Shown one piece after another: positions 8,405-15,744 of a stretch of DNA of 64,000 bases. Positions within the stretch are counted from its first letter, which is position 1. Every line of letters starts with the position of its first letter. The stretch lies in NCBI GenBank assembly GCA_934162125.1, contig CAKPHU010000001.1, forward strand, positions 62,001 to 126,000, read 5' to 3'. The notes beneath the pieces were generated by a model. The model saw only the letters and a program-made list of their open reading frames with translations, was not told the origin of the DNA and searched no databases. The translations under genes and the position numbers were made by a program. The stretch is from an uncultured Bacilli bacterium. GTDB taxonomy: Bacteria > Bacillota_I > Bacilli_A > RF39 > UBA660.

Positions 8405-8676
8405 TTAGATTCTGAACAAATAAAGCGTATATACACTTTTATCATTATTACAGATTCCAAAATCAACTGGTTGATTCATTTCAATGCCTGAAGAAACAAA
8501 TTTCTTTATCATTTCATATTCTGACTTTTTGGCATCATATTGTTCTACGTCTGATACTCTTAACAATAGTTTTTGATCATCTTCTGCTGTGATCAAATAT
8601 TTGACATCAGATGACCATCCTTTCGAAATTTTTCTACACTTTTCCATGATGAATAATTTTTAATATCTTCTATCAT
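8405..8676 (-). pseudogene. Truncated, frameshifted aminoglycoside phosphotransferase-like gene
   Basis: The frame ending at 8405 encodes an N-lobe of an aminoglycoside-phosphotransferase-like kinase: KGWSSDVKYLI, LLLRVSD with the strand bearing the usual ATP Lys position, and EYEMIKKFVSSGI. The natural start is ATG at 8674-8676 after AAAGGA. It encodes MIEDIKNYSSWKSVEK and then needs one additional A in the A5 run to enter the ISKGWSSDVKY frame. The protein then stops after LYLFRI, where the whole catalytic C-lobe is missing. Both defects indicate a dead resistance-type gene. The A-run difference alone could be a sequencing artefact. Confidence 0.72.
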
Positions 8677-8708
8677 AAATCCTTTTCTATATTTTTATTA
8701 TCATTTCT

Positions 8709-9161
8709 CTATAGATCAAATTTGTATAAACGTTCGCCTGATTTTAATTTTTTTATAAAAATGGCTCCAAATTTATCATAATAATTTTCTAAGTCTGTCT
8801 TTAAATATATTGTATCAAATCCCCTAGCCTTTGCTTCTTTTAAAATGGCATCATTCAGTATTTTTGAATACCCTCTTTTTCTATATTTTTTCTTTACATA
8901 CATTGTAGCATACCATGGTGTTAAAGTTTTCTCTTCCTCACTGTCTTCTGGAAACAGCGATATGAAACCAATTAGGTTATTGTTGTCTAGTAAAAGTAAC
9001 TTACAAAAAGACTTCTCATTAAAAGCACTAACTATTTTTTCGTTTTTTCTTTTAATTCGCTCTTCTCTATTTTCTTCTTTATTATCTGCCCACTCTTCAT
9101 ATTCTAACTTCGCAACTTCATCTAAATATTCTGTTTTGTCTTTTAAATTACAAATTTCCAT
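8709..9161 (-). CDS. GNAT family N-acetyltransferase
   Basis: A 150-residue protein if started at ATG 9159-9161 (MEICNLKDKTEY), which follows GGAAGGAAAG. The longer start would overlap the upstream deaminase gene by 44 bases. The acetyl-CoA binding signature is MYVKKKYRKRGYSKILNDAI, with the R-x-x-G-x-S/G loop. Two beta strands and a final YYDKFGAIF motif complete the GNAT fold. The substrate cannot be told from sequence; small-molecule detoxification is plausible. It lies in a row of small single-gene units of enzymes that modify small molecules. Confidence 0.82.
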   Translation of the reverse strand: MEICNLKDKTEYLDEVAKLEYEEWADNKEENREERIKRKNEKIVSAFNEKSFCKLLLLDNNNLIGFISLFPEDSEEEKTLTPWYATMYVKKKYRKRGYSKILNDAILKEAKARGFDTIYLKTDLENYYDKFGAIFIKKLKSGERLYKFDL

Positions 9162-9177
9162 ATTCTTTCCTTCCAAA

Positions 9178-9666
9178 TTATTGTTTTCTTGTGTCTTGAG
9201 GTGTGAATTCAAAATTGTCAAAAGCTTTTAGACCTTCTTCAATTAATATATTTCCTACTACTTCTCTTTCAATATGACCACAATTTATTAAACTTTCACA
9301 AGAAGGTTTTAATTTGCCACCACTAGTTTTATTAATAAATGATTGAGGTACTGAATAATAGATTTTTCCTATTTTTGCCCATCTAATAGCACCTGAGCAT
9401 AAAATACATGGTTCTCCTGAACAGATTAATATATAATCTTTTAAATAAACTGATTTAATCTTCTCACAATATTCTCTTATTACCAGAGTTTCAGCATGAG
9501 CTGTTGGATCTGATAATTCAATACATCTTGTTCCTGATTTATGACAAAAGTTATAATTTGGATCCAGCAATACGGCACCAAAAGGATTTTCTCCTTTTTC
9601 TTTTGACTTAATAGCTTCTTCTATTGCTACTCTCATATACTTTTCAATTATTTCTTTATTTTCCAT
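9178..9666 (-). CDS. Nucleoside/nucleobase deaminase (cytidine deaminase-like fold)
   Basis: A 162-residue zinc deaminase from ATG 9664-9666 (MENKEIIEKYM) after AAGGGA. HAET with the catalytic Glu and GEPCILCSGAI with PCxxC give the three zinc ligands. The order and spacing match guanine deaminase/TadA-like enzymes more than short cytidine deaminases. Residues after the zinc site (RWAKIGKIYYSV) are the family's usual strand and helix. It acts in the cytoplasm on a free base, nucleoside or related compound, with the substrate unproven. It is followed after 16 bases by the GNAT gene. Confidence 0.85.
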   Translation of the reverse strand: MENKEIIEKYMRVAIEEAIKSKEKGENPFGAVLLDPNYNFCHKSGTRCIELSDPTAHAETLVIREYCEKIKSVYLKDYILICSGEPCILCSGAIRWAKIGKIYYSVPQSFINKTSGGKLKPSCESLINCGHIEREVVGNILIEEGLKAFDNFEFTPQDTRKQ

Positions 9667-9683
9667 AAAATTTTCCCTTATAA

Positions 9684-10091
9684 TTATTTTTTTAACCACA
9701 TATACATGCCATCTGCTACTACTTCTTTTTTTACTTTAAAACCAAAAGAGTTGTAGAAGTGTTGTTTGCCTGGAGCAGATAACAACTGAATCATCATTTC
9801 TTCTCCTTCTTCTAGACCTTCTTTAATTTTATCTAGGAGTGAATTAATTAGTAATTTTCCGTATCCTTTACCTTGATATTCTGGCATAACAATGACATCT
9901 ATTATTAAACCAGCATATCCTCCATTTGTAACGAAGCTAGCCATACCAACAGTCTTGTCTTCAATTATTAATTTGACATTTTGACCATTTTCTATGGACT
10001 TTTTTAGTAATCTTAATGAAGGTATTTTCCATTCAACACTATTAAGAATAGAAACATATTCTTCAATTGTTAAAGAATTATATTCAATCAT
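9684..10091 (-). CDS. GNAT family N-acetyltransferase
   Basis: A 135-residue GNAT protein. VIVMPEYQGKGYGKLLINSL at about residues 66-85 is the acetyl-CoA pyrophosphate-binding loop, and FYNSFGFKVKKE is the typical C-terminal motif. A clear GAAAGGAG ribosome site precedes ATG. It resembles the small acetyltransferases often acquired as lone genes, and it is not obviously related to the GNAT at 8709. The substrate is unknown. The next gene on the same strand, a deaminase, starts 17 bases after this stop, so the two may be co-transcribed. Confidence 0.85.
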   Translation of the reverse strand: MIEYNSLTIEEYVSILNSVEWKIPSLRLLKKSIENGQNVKLIIEDKTVGMASFVTNGGYAGLIIDVIVMPEYQGKGYGKLLINSLLDKIKEGLEEGEEMMIQLLSAPGKQHFYNSFGFKVKKEVVADGMYMWLKK

Positions 10092-10144
10092 GGTAATTTT
10101 CTCCTTTCATATTTTTTTCATTAACTATAGATTTATCATAATAC

Positions 10145-10174
10145 AAAAAATAGTTTTTAGAAACACTATTTTTT
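10145..10174 (-). terminator. Terminator overlapping deaminase stop
   Basis: AAAAAATAGT at 10145-10154 pairs with ACTATTTTTT at 10165-10174. The deaminase stop codon TAG lies within the stem, so translation ends inside the terminator hairpin. Confidence 0.8.
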
Positions 10175-10573
10175 ACTTAACCAGTAATATGGTTGTATTT
10201 CTTCTAGTGTTTTAAAAACTATTCTATTATCTTTGGTAGAAATAGCACATCTTACATCTTTGCCCCAGTACATAAGTCTTTCTTGACATATACCACAAGG
10301 AGTCAATATTTCATATGGTTCATTATCTTCTCCTCGGCATACGCAGATGGAATGTGTAACTTTTTTATTTAGTTTGTGAGCTTCACAAATAGCACCAGTT
10401 TCAGCACATAAATCAGCAGAAGTATTATTAACTTCTGGCCAGATACTTATTAAATATTCACCAGTTTCGATTCTTAAAACAGCAACTCCACTAGTTTTAT
10501 TTTCACCATATCTTTCATTTAAAAAATCAACGGCCTTATCAAACATTTCTTTTTCAATTAACTCTTCGTTCAT
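10166..10573 (-). CDS. Cytidine deaminase-family protein
   Basis: A 135-residue protein when started at ATG 10571-10573 (MNEELIEKEMFD), after AAAGGGAAG. CAETGAICEA carries the first zinc ligand Cys and the catalytic Glu, and PCGICQERL the other two Cys, the short cytidine deaminase/blasticidin deaminase arrangement. The divergent active-site surroundings (DLCAET, YWGKDVRCAIS) leave open cytidine salvage or nucleoside-antibiotic deamination. It ends in its own hairpin, so it is the last gene of its transcript. Confidence 0.82.
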   Translation of the reverse strand: MNEELIEKEMFDKAVDFLNERYGENKTSGVAVLRIETGEYLISIWPEVNNTSADLCAETGAICEAHKLNKKVTHSICVCRGEDNEPYEILTPCGICQERLMYWGKDVRCAISTKDNRIVFKTLEEIQPYYWLSKK

Positions 10574-10676
10574 AATCTTCCCTTTCTTTCTAATCTGCTT
10601 ACTATTTTTTAACATTTTTAGCTATTAACTTTAACGTCTAGTAATACTAGATATTTCAAATTGTTCTTCTTTTTAT

Positions 10677-10940
10677 TTACTGCCCTTCATCTAAATTGAA
10701 TACTCTATAAGAATTAACTCTATAGTCAACAGAAATTGCAGCATCTAAATTGTGATATTTAACATTTCTTTTAATTGTTTGACTTATAATTTTTGTTCCT
10801 GCTTTATATAACTTTGTACCATCAGAAGATAAATCAACCTCTTTTTTTATATTTCATTTATCCCGACTAGTTAATACATACCCATTGTGATAGTATAAGA
10901 AAACATATACTACACGGACAACTCGATCATATTTTTGCAT
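10677..10940 (-). pseudogene. ORF interrupted by a single TGA codon
   Basis: From ATG 10938-10940 the frame runs 88 codons to TAA at 10677-10679, broken only by TGA at 10854-10856 (codon 29). Before it the protein reads MQKYDRVVRV to LTSRDK, and after it NIKKEVDLSSDGTKLYKAGT to YRVFNLDEG. Trp (TGG) would fit the position. There is no clear ribosome site, and a terminator lies just upstream, so expression is doubtful. I do not recognise the protein. It may be a nonsense-mutated remnant or a gene acquired from a TGA=Trp mollicute. It fills most of the 10574-11012 intergenic interval; I see nothing else there. Confidence 0.5.
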
Positions 10941-10952
10941 AAATTAGTAAAA

Positions 10953-10977
10953 AAAGCAACAAATAATTTGCTGCTTT
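10953..10977 (-). terminator. Terminator after ORF6N remnant
   Basis: A stem of about 12 pairs with one mismatch, AAAGCA-AC-AAAT facing ATTT-GC-TGCTTT, is followed on the minus strand by seven T. It lies downstream of the ORF6N remnant and just upstream of the TGA-interrupted ORF. Confidence 0.75.
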
Positions 10978-11012
10978 ATCACTTTCTCTACTGAATAGTT
11001 AATTTTCTTTGA

Positions 11013-11345
11013 TTATAAACTCTTAATGCAACTGCAATTCTTAATGACTTCATCTATTAGTTTATCAATTTCAATCTTATTTTCTATTTCATTAATTCCA
11101 AAACATTTTTTGTCTAGATCTTTAAATGAAGCTCCGCAATGGAATACTCTTGGATTTGACCTAGACATAGTACTTATATTTGCGGTCGAAAATTTCGACC
11201 ACAAATTATTTTTTTCTTTATTGGTTGAAGTCCAACTAAATCTGTTTGGAAATTTTTTTGGATTATTCTTAACTGCTTCATTAATTCTTTTTGTTTCTAC
11301 ATTATATAGCTTGCTAGATCTGGAGCTAACATTACCTTCTTTCCA
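11013..11345 (-). pseudogene. ORF6N (phage-type DNA-binding) gene remnant with internal deletion
   Basis: Reading leftward from the end of the rRNA methyltransferase gene, one frame gives GKKVMLAPDLA. After an apparent one-base loss it continues as KLYNVETKRINEAVKNN, both classic ORF6N domain text. Next comes WSKFSTANISTMSRSNPRVF, then directly HCGASFKDLDKKCFGIN, which belongs to the far C-terminus of such phage antirepressor-like proteins. The middle of the protein is missing, giving an in-frame fusion. The ATG at 11204 is internal and is not a true start. The remnant overlaps the last codons of the methyltransferase, which suggests that its insertion or deletion reached that gene end. Confidence 0.75.
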
Positions 11346-12534
11346 TCACACATACACACTCTACATGATATGTTCTTGGAAACATATTAAATGGAGTTAT
11401 TTCAATAATATTATAATGTTCTTTTAAAATATTTAGATCACGCATTAATGTTACAGGATCGCAAGATACATAAATGATACTTTTTGGGGACATCTCATTA
11501 ATCGTTTTAATTGTTTTAGGATCTAGGCCTGCTCTTGGAGGATCGACAATTATCAAATCATATTTTGCTTTGATATTTTCAATAACGTCTTCTACTTTGG
11601 AAGCAATAAACTCAATATTTTCAACTTTATTTAGTTCTTTATTTTTATTGGCATCTAAAATATTAGATTGATTACAATCAATACCTAAAACATGATTAGT
11701 ATATTTACTAACATAGATTCCAATGGTACCTGCTCCACAATATAAATCAAGTGTGTTTGAAGGAGATAGTTTTTTTACATAATCTCTTACTTTATCATAA
11801 AGTTTTTCAGTTAATGTTTCATTTACTTGGAAGAATGAGTCAAGAGAAACATAATACTTATAATCACCAATGTTAGTAACAATTGATGAGTCTGAAGTTA
11901 CAGTCTGATTATTTAACATTAAAACGTCTACGATACTTAATAATTTTGAATAATTTTGAATATTACCTATTAATTTTACCATTACTTTACTATTATCATT
12001 GGATGTACGAATTGCTATTTCAGATAAATCATTTTCTTCTACTACTTCTTTTAACGTTGGAAGGAGTTCATTTATTCTACTATTTAAAAGAAGGCAATTA
12101 TTAATTTCAATTAATTTATTAGTCTTTTCTTCATAATATCCAAGTTTCTTGTCTTTTACATGAAATACTACTTTATTACGATAATTATCAGGATTTGTAT
12201 AGATGATGTCCTTCACAAGCTCTTTTGAACCATTAACCATTTTTGATAATAGTTCTACTACTTTTTCCTGTTTAAATTCATTTTCTTGGACAAAATCTAA
12301 GTTTCTTAGAGAACAAGCTCCACAAATGTTACTATAGGGACATGTACTGGGAATACGATATGGTGATTCTTTTAATATTTTAGTCGTAGTCGCAAGAGTA
12401 TATTTCTTGGTTTCCTTGACAATTTTATACTCAACTATTTCATGGGGAAGAGCATTATCAATAAAATATACTTTGTTTTCGATATGAGCTAAGCCACGGC
12501 CATAATGATCTAATTTTTCAATTTCTGTTTTCAT
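11332..12534 (-). CDS. rlmD: RlmD/TrmA-family rRNA (uracil-C5)-methyltransferase
   Basis: A 400-residue enzyme. An N-terminal TRAM-like domain (residues 1-50) is followed by an iron-sulfur ligand group, CPYSNICGACSLR near residue 64. The SAM-binding DLYCGAGTIGIYVS lies near residue 263, and DPPRAGLDPKTI near 331 precedes the catalytic Cys in YVSCDPVTLMRDL near 356. It methylates uracil C5 in 23S rRNA using SAM; Gram-positive relatives may modify two positions, so the site is not settled. The protein ends in MERR, where an ORF6N remnant overlaps the gene end, so the final residues may not be ancestral. Divergent from gerA. Confidence 0.9.
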   Translation of the reverse strand: MKTEIEKLDHYGRGLAHIENKVYFIDNALPHEIVEYKIVKETKKYTLATTTKILKESPYRIPSTCPYSNICGACSLRNLDFVQENEFKQEKVVELLSKMVNGSKELVKDIIYTNPDNYRNKVVFHVKDKKLGYYEEKTNKLIEINNCLLLNSRINELLPTLKEVVEENDLSEIAIRTSNDNSKVMVKLIGNIQNYSKLLSIVDVLMLNNQTVTSDSSIVTNIGDYKYYVSLDSFFQVNETLTEKLYDKVRDYVKKLSPSNTLDLYCGAGTIGIYVSKYTNHVLGIDCNQSNILDANKNKELNKVENIEFIASKVEDVIENIKAKYDLIIVDPPRAGLDPKTIKTINEMSPKSIIYVSCDPVTLMRDLNILKEHYNIIEITPFNMFPRTYHVECVCVMERR

Positions 12535-12599
12535 AAATACCTCTTCTAATATTATACATATAAACTCAATAATTTTCCATACTAATACTGGTGAAGAAT

Positions 12600-13991
12600 A
12601 TGAGTAAAAATTTAGTAAAAAATAAGAATGATGAAGCTGACTATATTAATAGAACGTTGATAATTGACAAAGTTAAAGTACAGCTTATTTATAGTGAGAG
12701 TCTTTGTGATATTAATAGACTTAATAATACGATTCTTAAGAATTTGTTTAATTTAGATAGGAAGAAACTGAATAAGTTAGATTATTACTTACCAGTTAAT
12801 AATATCTTAATAATTAATAAGAAAGAAATAGAACAATATATTAATTTGGGTTATGCCGTTATTATAACTAAGAAAATTTATGCGGTCAACGCTAGAAATG
12901 TGCTTGATAGAGGGATTAGTACAGTACAGGGTGAACTATCAATTACAGGACCAAAAGATGCTTATGTAGAGAATTACAATACTAATTTAGGACTAATTAG
13001 GAAGAGAATTAAAAGTACAGATTTAAAAGTATGTGATTTAGAACTTGGTAGATCAACACAAACTAGAGTTGGAGTTGTCTATATGGATAATATTGTAGAT
13101 AAGAAATTAGTAGAAAGAGTGCTTGATGTATTAGAGAGAGTTGATATTGATGGGATTGTTGATTCAAGTTATGTTAAAACTACTTTAGAAGGACAGAAGA
13201 GTTATTTTCCAACAGTAATGATGAGTGAAAGACCTGATAAAAGTGTCATGGCTTTGTTAGAGGGTAAGATTGTGGTTTTAGTTGATAATAGTCCATATGC
13301 ATTAATATTGCCTTGCTTCTTTATTGATTATTTTCATACCACAGATGATTATTATCAAAAATCTTTTAATACTACTTTTATTAGAATTATTAGATTGATT
13401 GCTTTTTTTATAGCAATATTTACACCAGCACTTTATATTTCAGTTACAACAAGAAATTATGATATTGTGCCCTTACCTTTATTATTGATGTTGAAAGCAG
13501 GCAGAACTTTTGTACCATTTCCGGCTTATATAGAAGCAATGTTTATGATTATTTGTTTTGAAATACTTAAAGAGTCTGATCTTAGAATGTCATTTGCTTC
13601 TGGTTCTTCAATTTCTATTTTAGGAGGACTTATTTTAGGAGATGCTGCAGTTAGTGCAGGTATTGTTTCCCCTATTATGATTATTGTGATTGCGATTTCT
13701 TCTATTGCAGGTCTTATCTTTACTTCTGTAGAATTAGTGAATGCTATTAGAATTTATAAGATTTTACTATTGTTTTTAGGGACAATTTTAGGTATCTATG
13801 GTGTTATATTAGGTGTTATATATATATCTTATAAACTACTTACTTTAAAGTCTTTTGGTATACCCTATTTAATACCATTTATACCATTTGAGAAGAATGA
13901 GATTAAGGACTCTTTTGTAAAAGTGGAACAGCCAACAAAGTATCGCAATTCATTTTTAACAAAAAATATTGTGAGAGGAAAATATAAATGA
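12600..13991 (+). CDS. GerA-type spore germination protein (GerA/SpoVAF family)
   Basis: A 463-residue protein from ATG at 12600 with GGTGAAG before it; a GTG nine bases upstream is a less likely start. The first roughly 235 residues form the soluble GerA N-terminal domain, with ITGPKDAYVENYNTNLGLIR and VVLVDNSPYALILP as hallmark segments. Several membrane helices follow from residue about 255, including FASGSSISILGGLILGDAAV. GerA subunits form nutrient-gated ion channels in the inner spore membrane. The stop TGA overlaps the next ATG. No GerB permease gene accompanies it here. Confidence 0.88.
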   Translation: MSKNLVKNKNDEADYINRTLIIDKVKVQLIYSESLCDINRLNNTILKNLFNLDRKKLNKLDYYLPVNNILIINKKEIEQYINLGYAVIITKKIYAVNARNVLDRGISTVQGELSITGPKDAYVENYNTNLGLIRKRIKSTDLKVCDLELGRSTQTRVGVVYMDNIVDKKLVERVLDVLERVDIDGIVDSSYVKTTLEGQKSYFPTVMMSERPDKSVMALLEGKIVVLVDNSPYALILPCFFIDYFHTTDDYYQKSFNTTFIRIIRLIAFFIAIFTPALYISVTTRNYDIVPLPLLLMLKAGRTFVPFPAYIEAMFMIICFEILKESDLRMSFASGSSISILGGLILGDAAVSAGIVSPIMIIVIAISSIAGLIFTSVELVNAIRIYKILLLFLGTILGIYGVILGVIYISYKLLTLKSFGIPYLIPFIPFEKNEIKDSFVKVEQPTKYRNSFLTKNIVRGKYK

Positions 13992-14389
13992 AAAAAGCAA
14001 TTATATTATTAATTATCTTTTGTACACTTTATTTAATTGGAATACCTAGATATACAGAACTTAATAATTTAGCAATCATTGAGACTGTTGGGGTTAGTTA
14101 TGAAGAAAGTAAGTATTATGTTTACTTGATGGAAGTTATTCCAGTTAAAGATGATCAAGGCATTAAGTATGAATATAAATACTATACGGGGATTGGGGAT
14201 GACGTAGAGGAAGCTTATTCGAAGTTAGTTAAAAAAGCTAGTAAAAAAATTTATTTAAATAAAAGTAAACTTTTAATTACCAATATCAATGATAGTCCAA
14301 TGATTGAAGAAGAATTGAATCATTCATTTAAAACTATTTATCATCCTAATATTGAAAGCAATATTTTAGAAGAAATAAAAAACCACTAA
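13988..14389 (+). CDS. Truncated GerC-like germination protein
   Basis: Starts inside the gerA stop (ATGA) and encodes 133 residues. The N-terminal membrane segment (residues 3-20) lacks the lipobox Cys expected of GerC lipoproteins; ELNNLAIIETVGVSYEES matches the family's conserved REINDLAIV region. Full GerC proteins are around 350-400 residues, so here only the first of three domains is present. The stop lies in a terminator and overlaps the opposing gene's stop. It may be a degenerate or shortened subunit. The pairing with gerA makes the family call fairly sure. Confidence 0.72.
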   Translation: MKKAIILLIIFCTLYLIGIPRYTELNNLAIIETVGVSYEESKYYVYLMEVIPVKDDQGIKYEYKYYTGIGDDVEEAYSKLVKKASKKIYLNKSKLLITNINDSPMIEEELNHSFKTIYHPNIESNILEEIKNH

Positions 14390-14406
14390 TTTTTGTTAGT
14401 GGTTTT
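14379..14406. terminator. Bidirectional terminator containing both stop codons
   Basis: AAAACCACTAA at 14379-14389 pairs perfectly with TTAGTGGTTTT at 14396-14406. The stop codons of the convergent genes overlap by four bases within the left arm. Confidence 0.88.
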
Positions 14407-14871
14407 GCATGTATAACCTTTGGATTCAAAGAAACTTTGTTCTTCATCTTTTGATTGAAGATATTTAATAAAGTCAATATTAGAGTTATTGTCATCTCTT
14501 GTTATTTTATCTATGGTAATAGTAATAATACCTTTTTCAGTATCGTGTTTATAGATTGTGCCTAATACTTGATGAAGAAAATTTATTTCATTGATTACTT
14601 CTTCATCGGTAATGTCTTTATCAGTTATTCTAGTATAGACTATAGTATTAGAATATTCGATATTATCACGATATTCCGTAGTACTAATAGCTTTATATTG
14701 TTCTGTTTCTTTTTCACATATTAGATATGTTTTGATTGCTAACTCTTCTGGTGTTGGAATTTTTTTAGGCATTGTTTTCCTAAATAAAGGGGGAAGTATC
14801 ATGATTGTTAGTAATAATAAGATAATAATGCTATAGATAATTGCTTTTTTATAGTCTTTAATACTACCCAT
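14386..14871 (-). CDS. Single-pass membrane protein of unknown function
   Basis: A 161-residue protein with one membrane segment (about residues 10-29) after a short Lys-containing cytoplasmic start, so the 130-residue rest is probably outside. The external part is Thr/Ile/Asp-rich and contains two Cys (LICEKE near residue 51 and YTCKTT near 155) that could pair. Not recognised. It converges on the gerA operon and shares its terminator, but is read from the other side; the M23 peptidase gene to the right reads in the same direction. Confidence 0.55.
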   Translation of the reverse strand: MGSIKDYKKAIIYSIIILLLLTIMILPPLFRKTMPKKIPTPEELAIKTYLICEKETEQYKAISTTEYRDNIEYSNTIVYTRITDKDITDEEVINEINFLHQVLGTIYKHDTEKGIITITIDKITRDDNNSNIDFIKYLQSKDEEQSFFESKGYTCKTTNKN

Positions 14872-14921
14872 TTTAACACCTTCTTATTCTATATATAGAT
14901 TAACATAAAAGAAAAAGTTTT

Positions 14922-15512
14922 TCAATTTTCTTTTGTATGAACTGTCATATTTTTTTCGATTTTATGAATTTTCTTTTGCCCATTATAAGTATTTTTAAAT
15001 GTTATTTTAAGACCTGGTGAATCATAGAAACAGGGTCCTTTATTAACTTGGAAATGAATATGTGGTCCTTCGGTATTACCAGAGTTGCCTACTTTAGCAA
15101 GAATATCACCTGCTTTAACAATATCCCCCACTTGCACTTTGAAAGTATCTTTTTCCAAGTGACAAATTGTACTGTATTCACCATGAGGATGTTTAATAGT
15201 AATGAAGTTACCTCTTGGATCATCGATATCACAAGCTACAGGGCGATCATCATATATTTTTGTGTTTTCATATTCATTATTTAGAGCAAAGACAAAACCT
15301 TCACAAGGCACAATAACATCTTCTAGATAACTATAATAATTTTCTATAAGATGATAGTCATCATGATAAGGTTTATCTTCTTTTCTGATTTCAAAGTCAT
15401 AAGCATAACGTTCTCCTAGGATATTCCAAGAATGAGAATTTTCTTTTTTAGTTCCGCCATACTCAACATACCAGGAACCTTTGAAAGGTAATATGTATTT
15501 GTTTTTTGACAT
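14922..15512 (-). CDS. M23-family peptidase domain protein without signal peptide
   Basis: A 196-residue protein whose C-terminal half is an M23 (LytM-like) fold: GNFITIKHPHGEYSTICHLE, VKAGDILAKVGNSGNTEG, then PHIHFQV, the HxH pair of zinc ligands. An upstream HSWN-YAYDF segment near residues 27-39 can supply the remaining His and Asp. There is no signal peptide or membrane segment, odd for an enzyme group that cuts peptidoglycan cross-links. It is the last gene of an operon starting near 19939, eight bases after the DUF3006 gene. The substrate is unproven; an intracellular or non-wall role is possible. Confidence 0.8.
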   Translation of the reverse strand: MSKNKYILPFKGSWYVEYGGTKKENSHSWNILGERYAYDFEIRKEDKPYHDDYHLIENYYSYLEDVIVPCEGFVFALNNEYENTKIYDDRPVACDIDDPRGNFITIKHPHGEYSTICHLEKDTFKVQVGDIVKAGDILAKVGNSGNTEGPHIHFQVNKGPCFYDSPGLKITFKNTYNGQKKIHKIEKNMTVHTKEN

Positions 15513-15520
15513 TTTATCAC

Positions 15521-15736
15521 CTACATATTTTTTAATTTATTCAATCTAGCACGTAAATCATTTCTACGTTTTTCTTCAAGAGAAGGCTCTAAAATATATT
15601 TGTCGTCAACATAGTTAAGAAGAACTCCTTCATGAAGATCTTCTGGTAAAAGAGAACATAGTACTTCTCTTTTTTCTTTTGTTTCAAGATTTTCTAGGAT
15701 TGCATAGTCTCCTTCAAAGCGATCAAGTGCAAACAT
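15521..15736 (-). CDS. DUF3006 family protein
   Basis: A 71-residue protein beginning MFALDRFEGDYAILE, characteristic of DUF3006. The first 50 residues form a small beta-barrel-like unit and the rest is a charged helix (EKRRNDLRARLNKL). DUF3006 genes are often found beside extracellular ComEC-like metallo-hydrolases in Bacillota, and here such a gene ends eight bases upstream. No biochemical role is known. It has the same CDS-ATTTTATCACC-type spacing as its neighbours, which suggests one polycistronic message. Confidence 0.82.
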   Translation of the reverse strand: MFALDRFEGDYAILENLETKEKREVLCSLLPEDLHEGVLLNYVDDKYILEPSLEEKRRNDLRARLNKLKNM

Positions 15737-15744
15737 TTTATCAC

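Noticed and set aside
8845..9231. Plus-strand 128-codon ORF
   Set aside because: It is antisense to the GNAT and deaminase genes, which have family motifs; no ribosome site and a hydrophobic shadow composition.
8262..10615. Integron-like cassette array
   Set aside because: No attC-like palindromes between genes and no integrase in the window. Intergenic hairpins are ordinary terminators.
10677..10940. Genome-wide TGA=Trp code
   Set aside because: All recognised proteins are full length with TGG as Trp and TGA treated as stop, and TGA appears as a natural stop in ATGA overlaps and in the tyrS leader.
11026..11427. Plus-strand 133-codon ORF
   Set aside because: It is the mirror of the ORF6N remnant and methyltransferase end. 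The minus-strand reading has conserved motifs.
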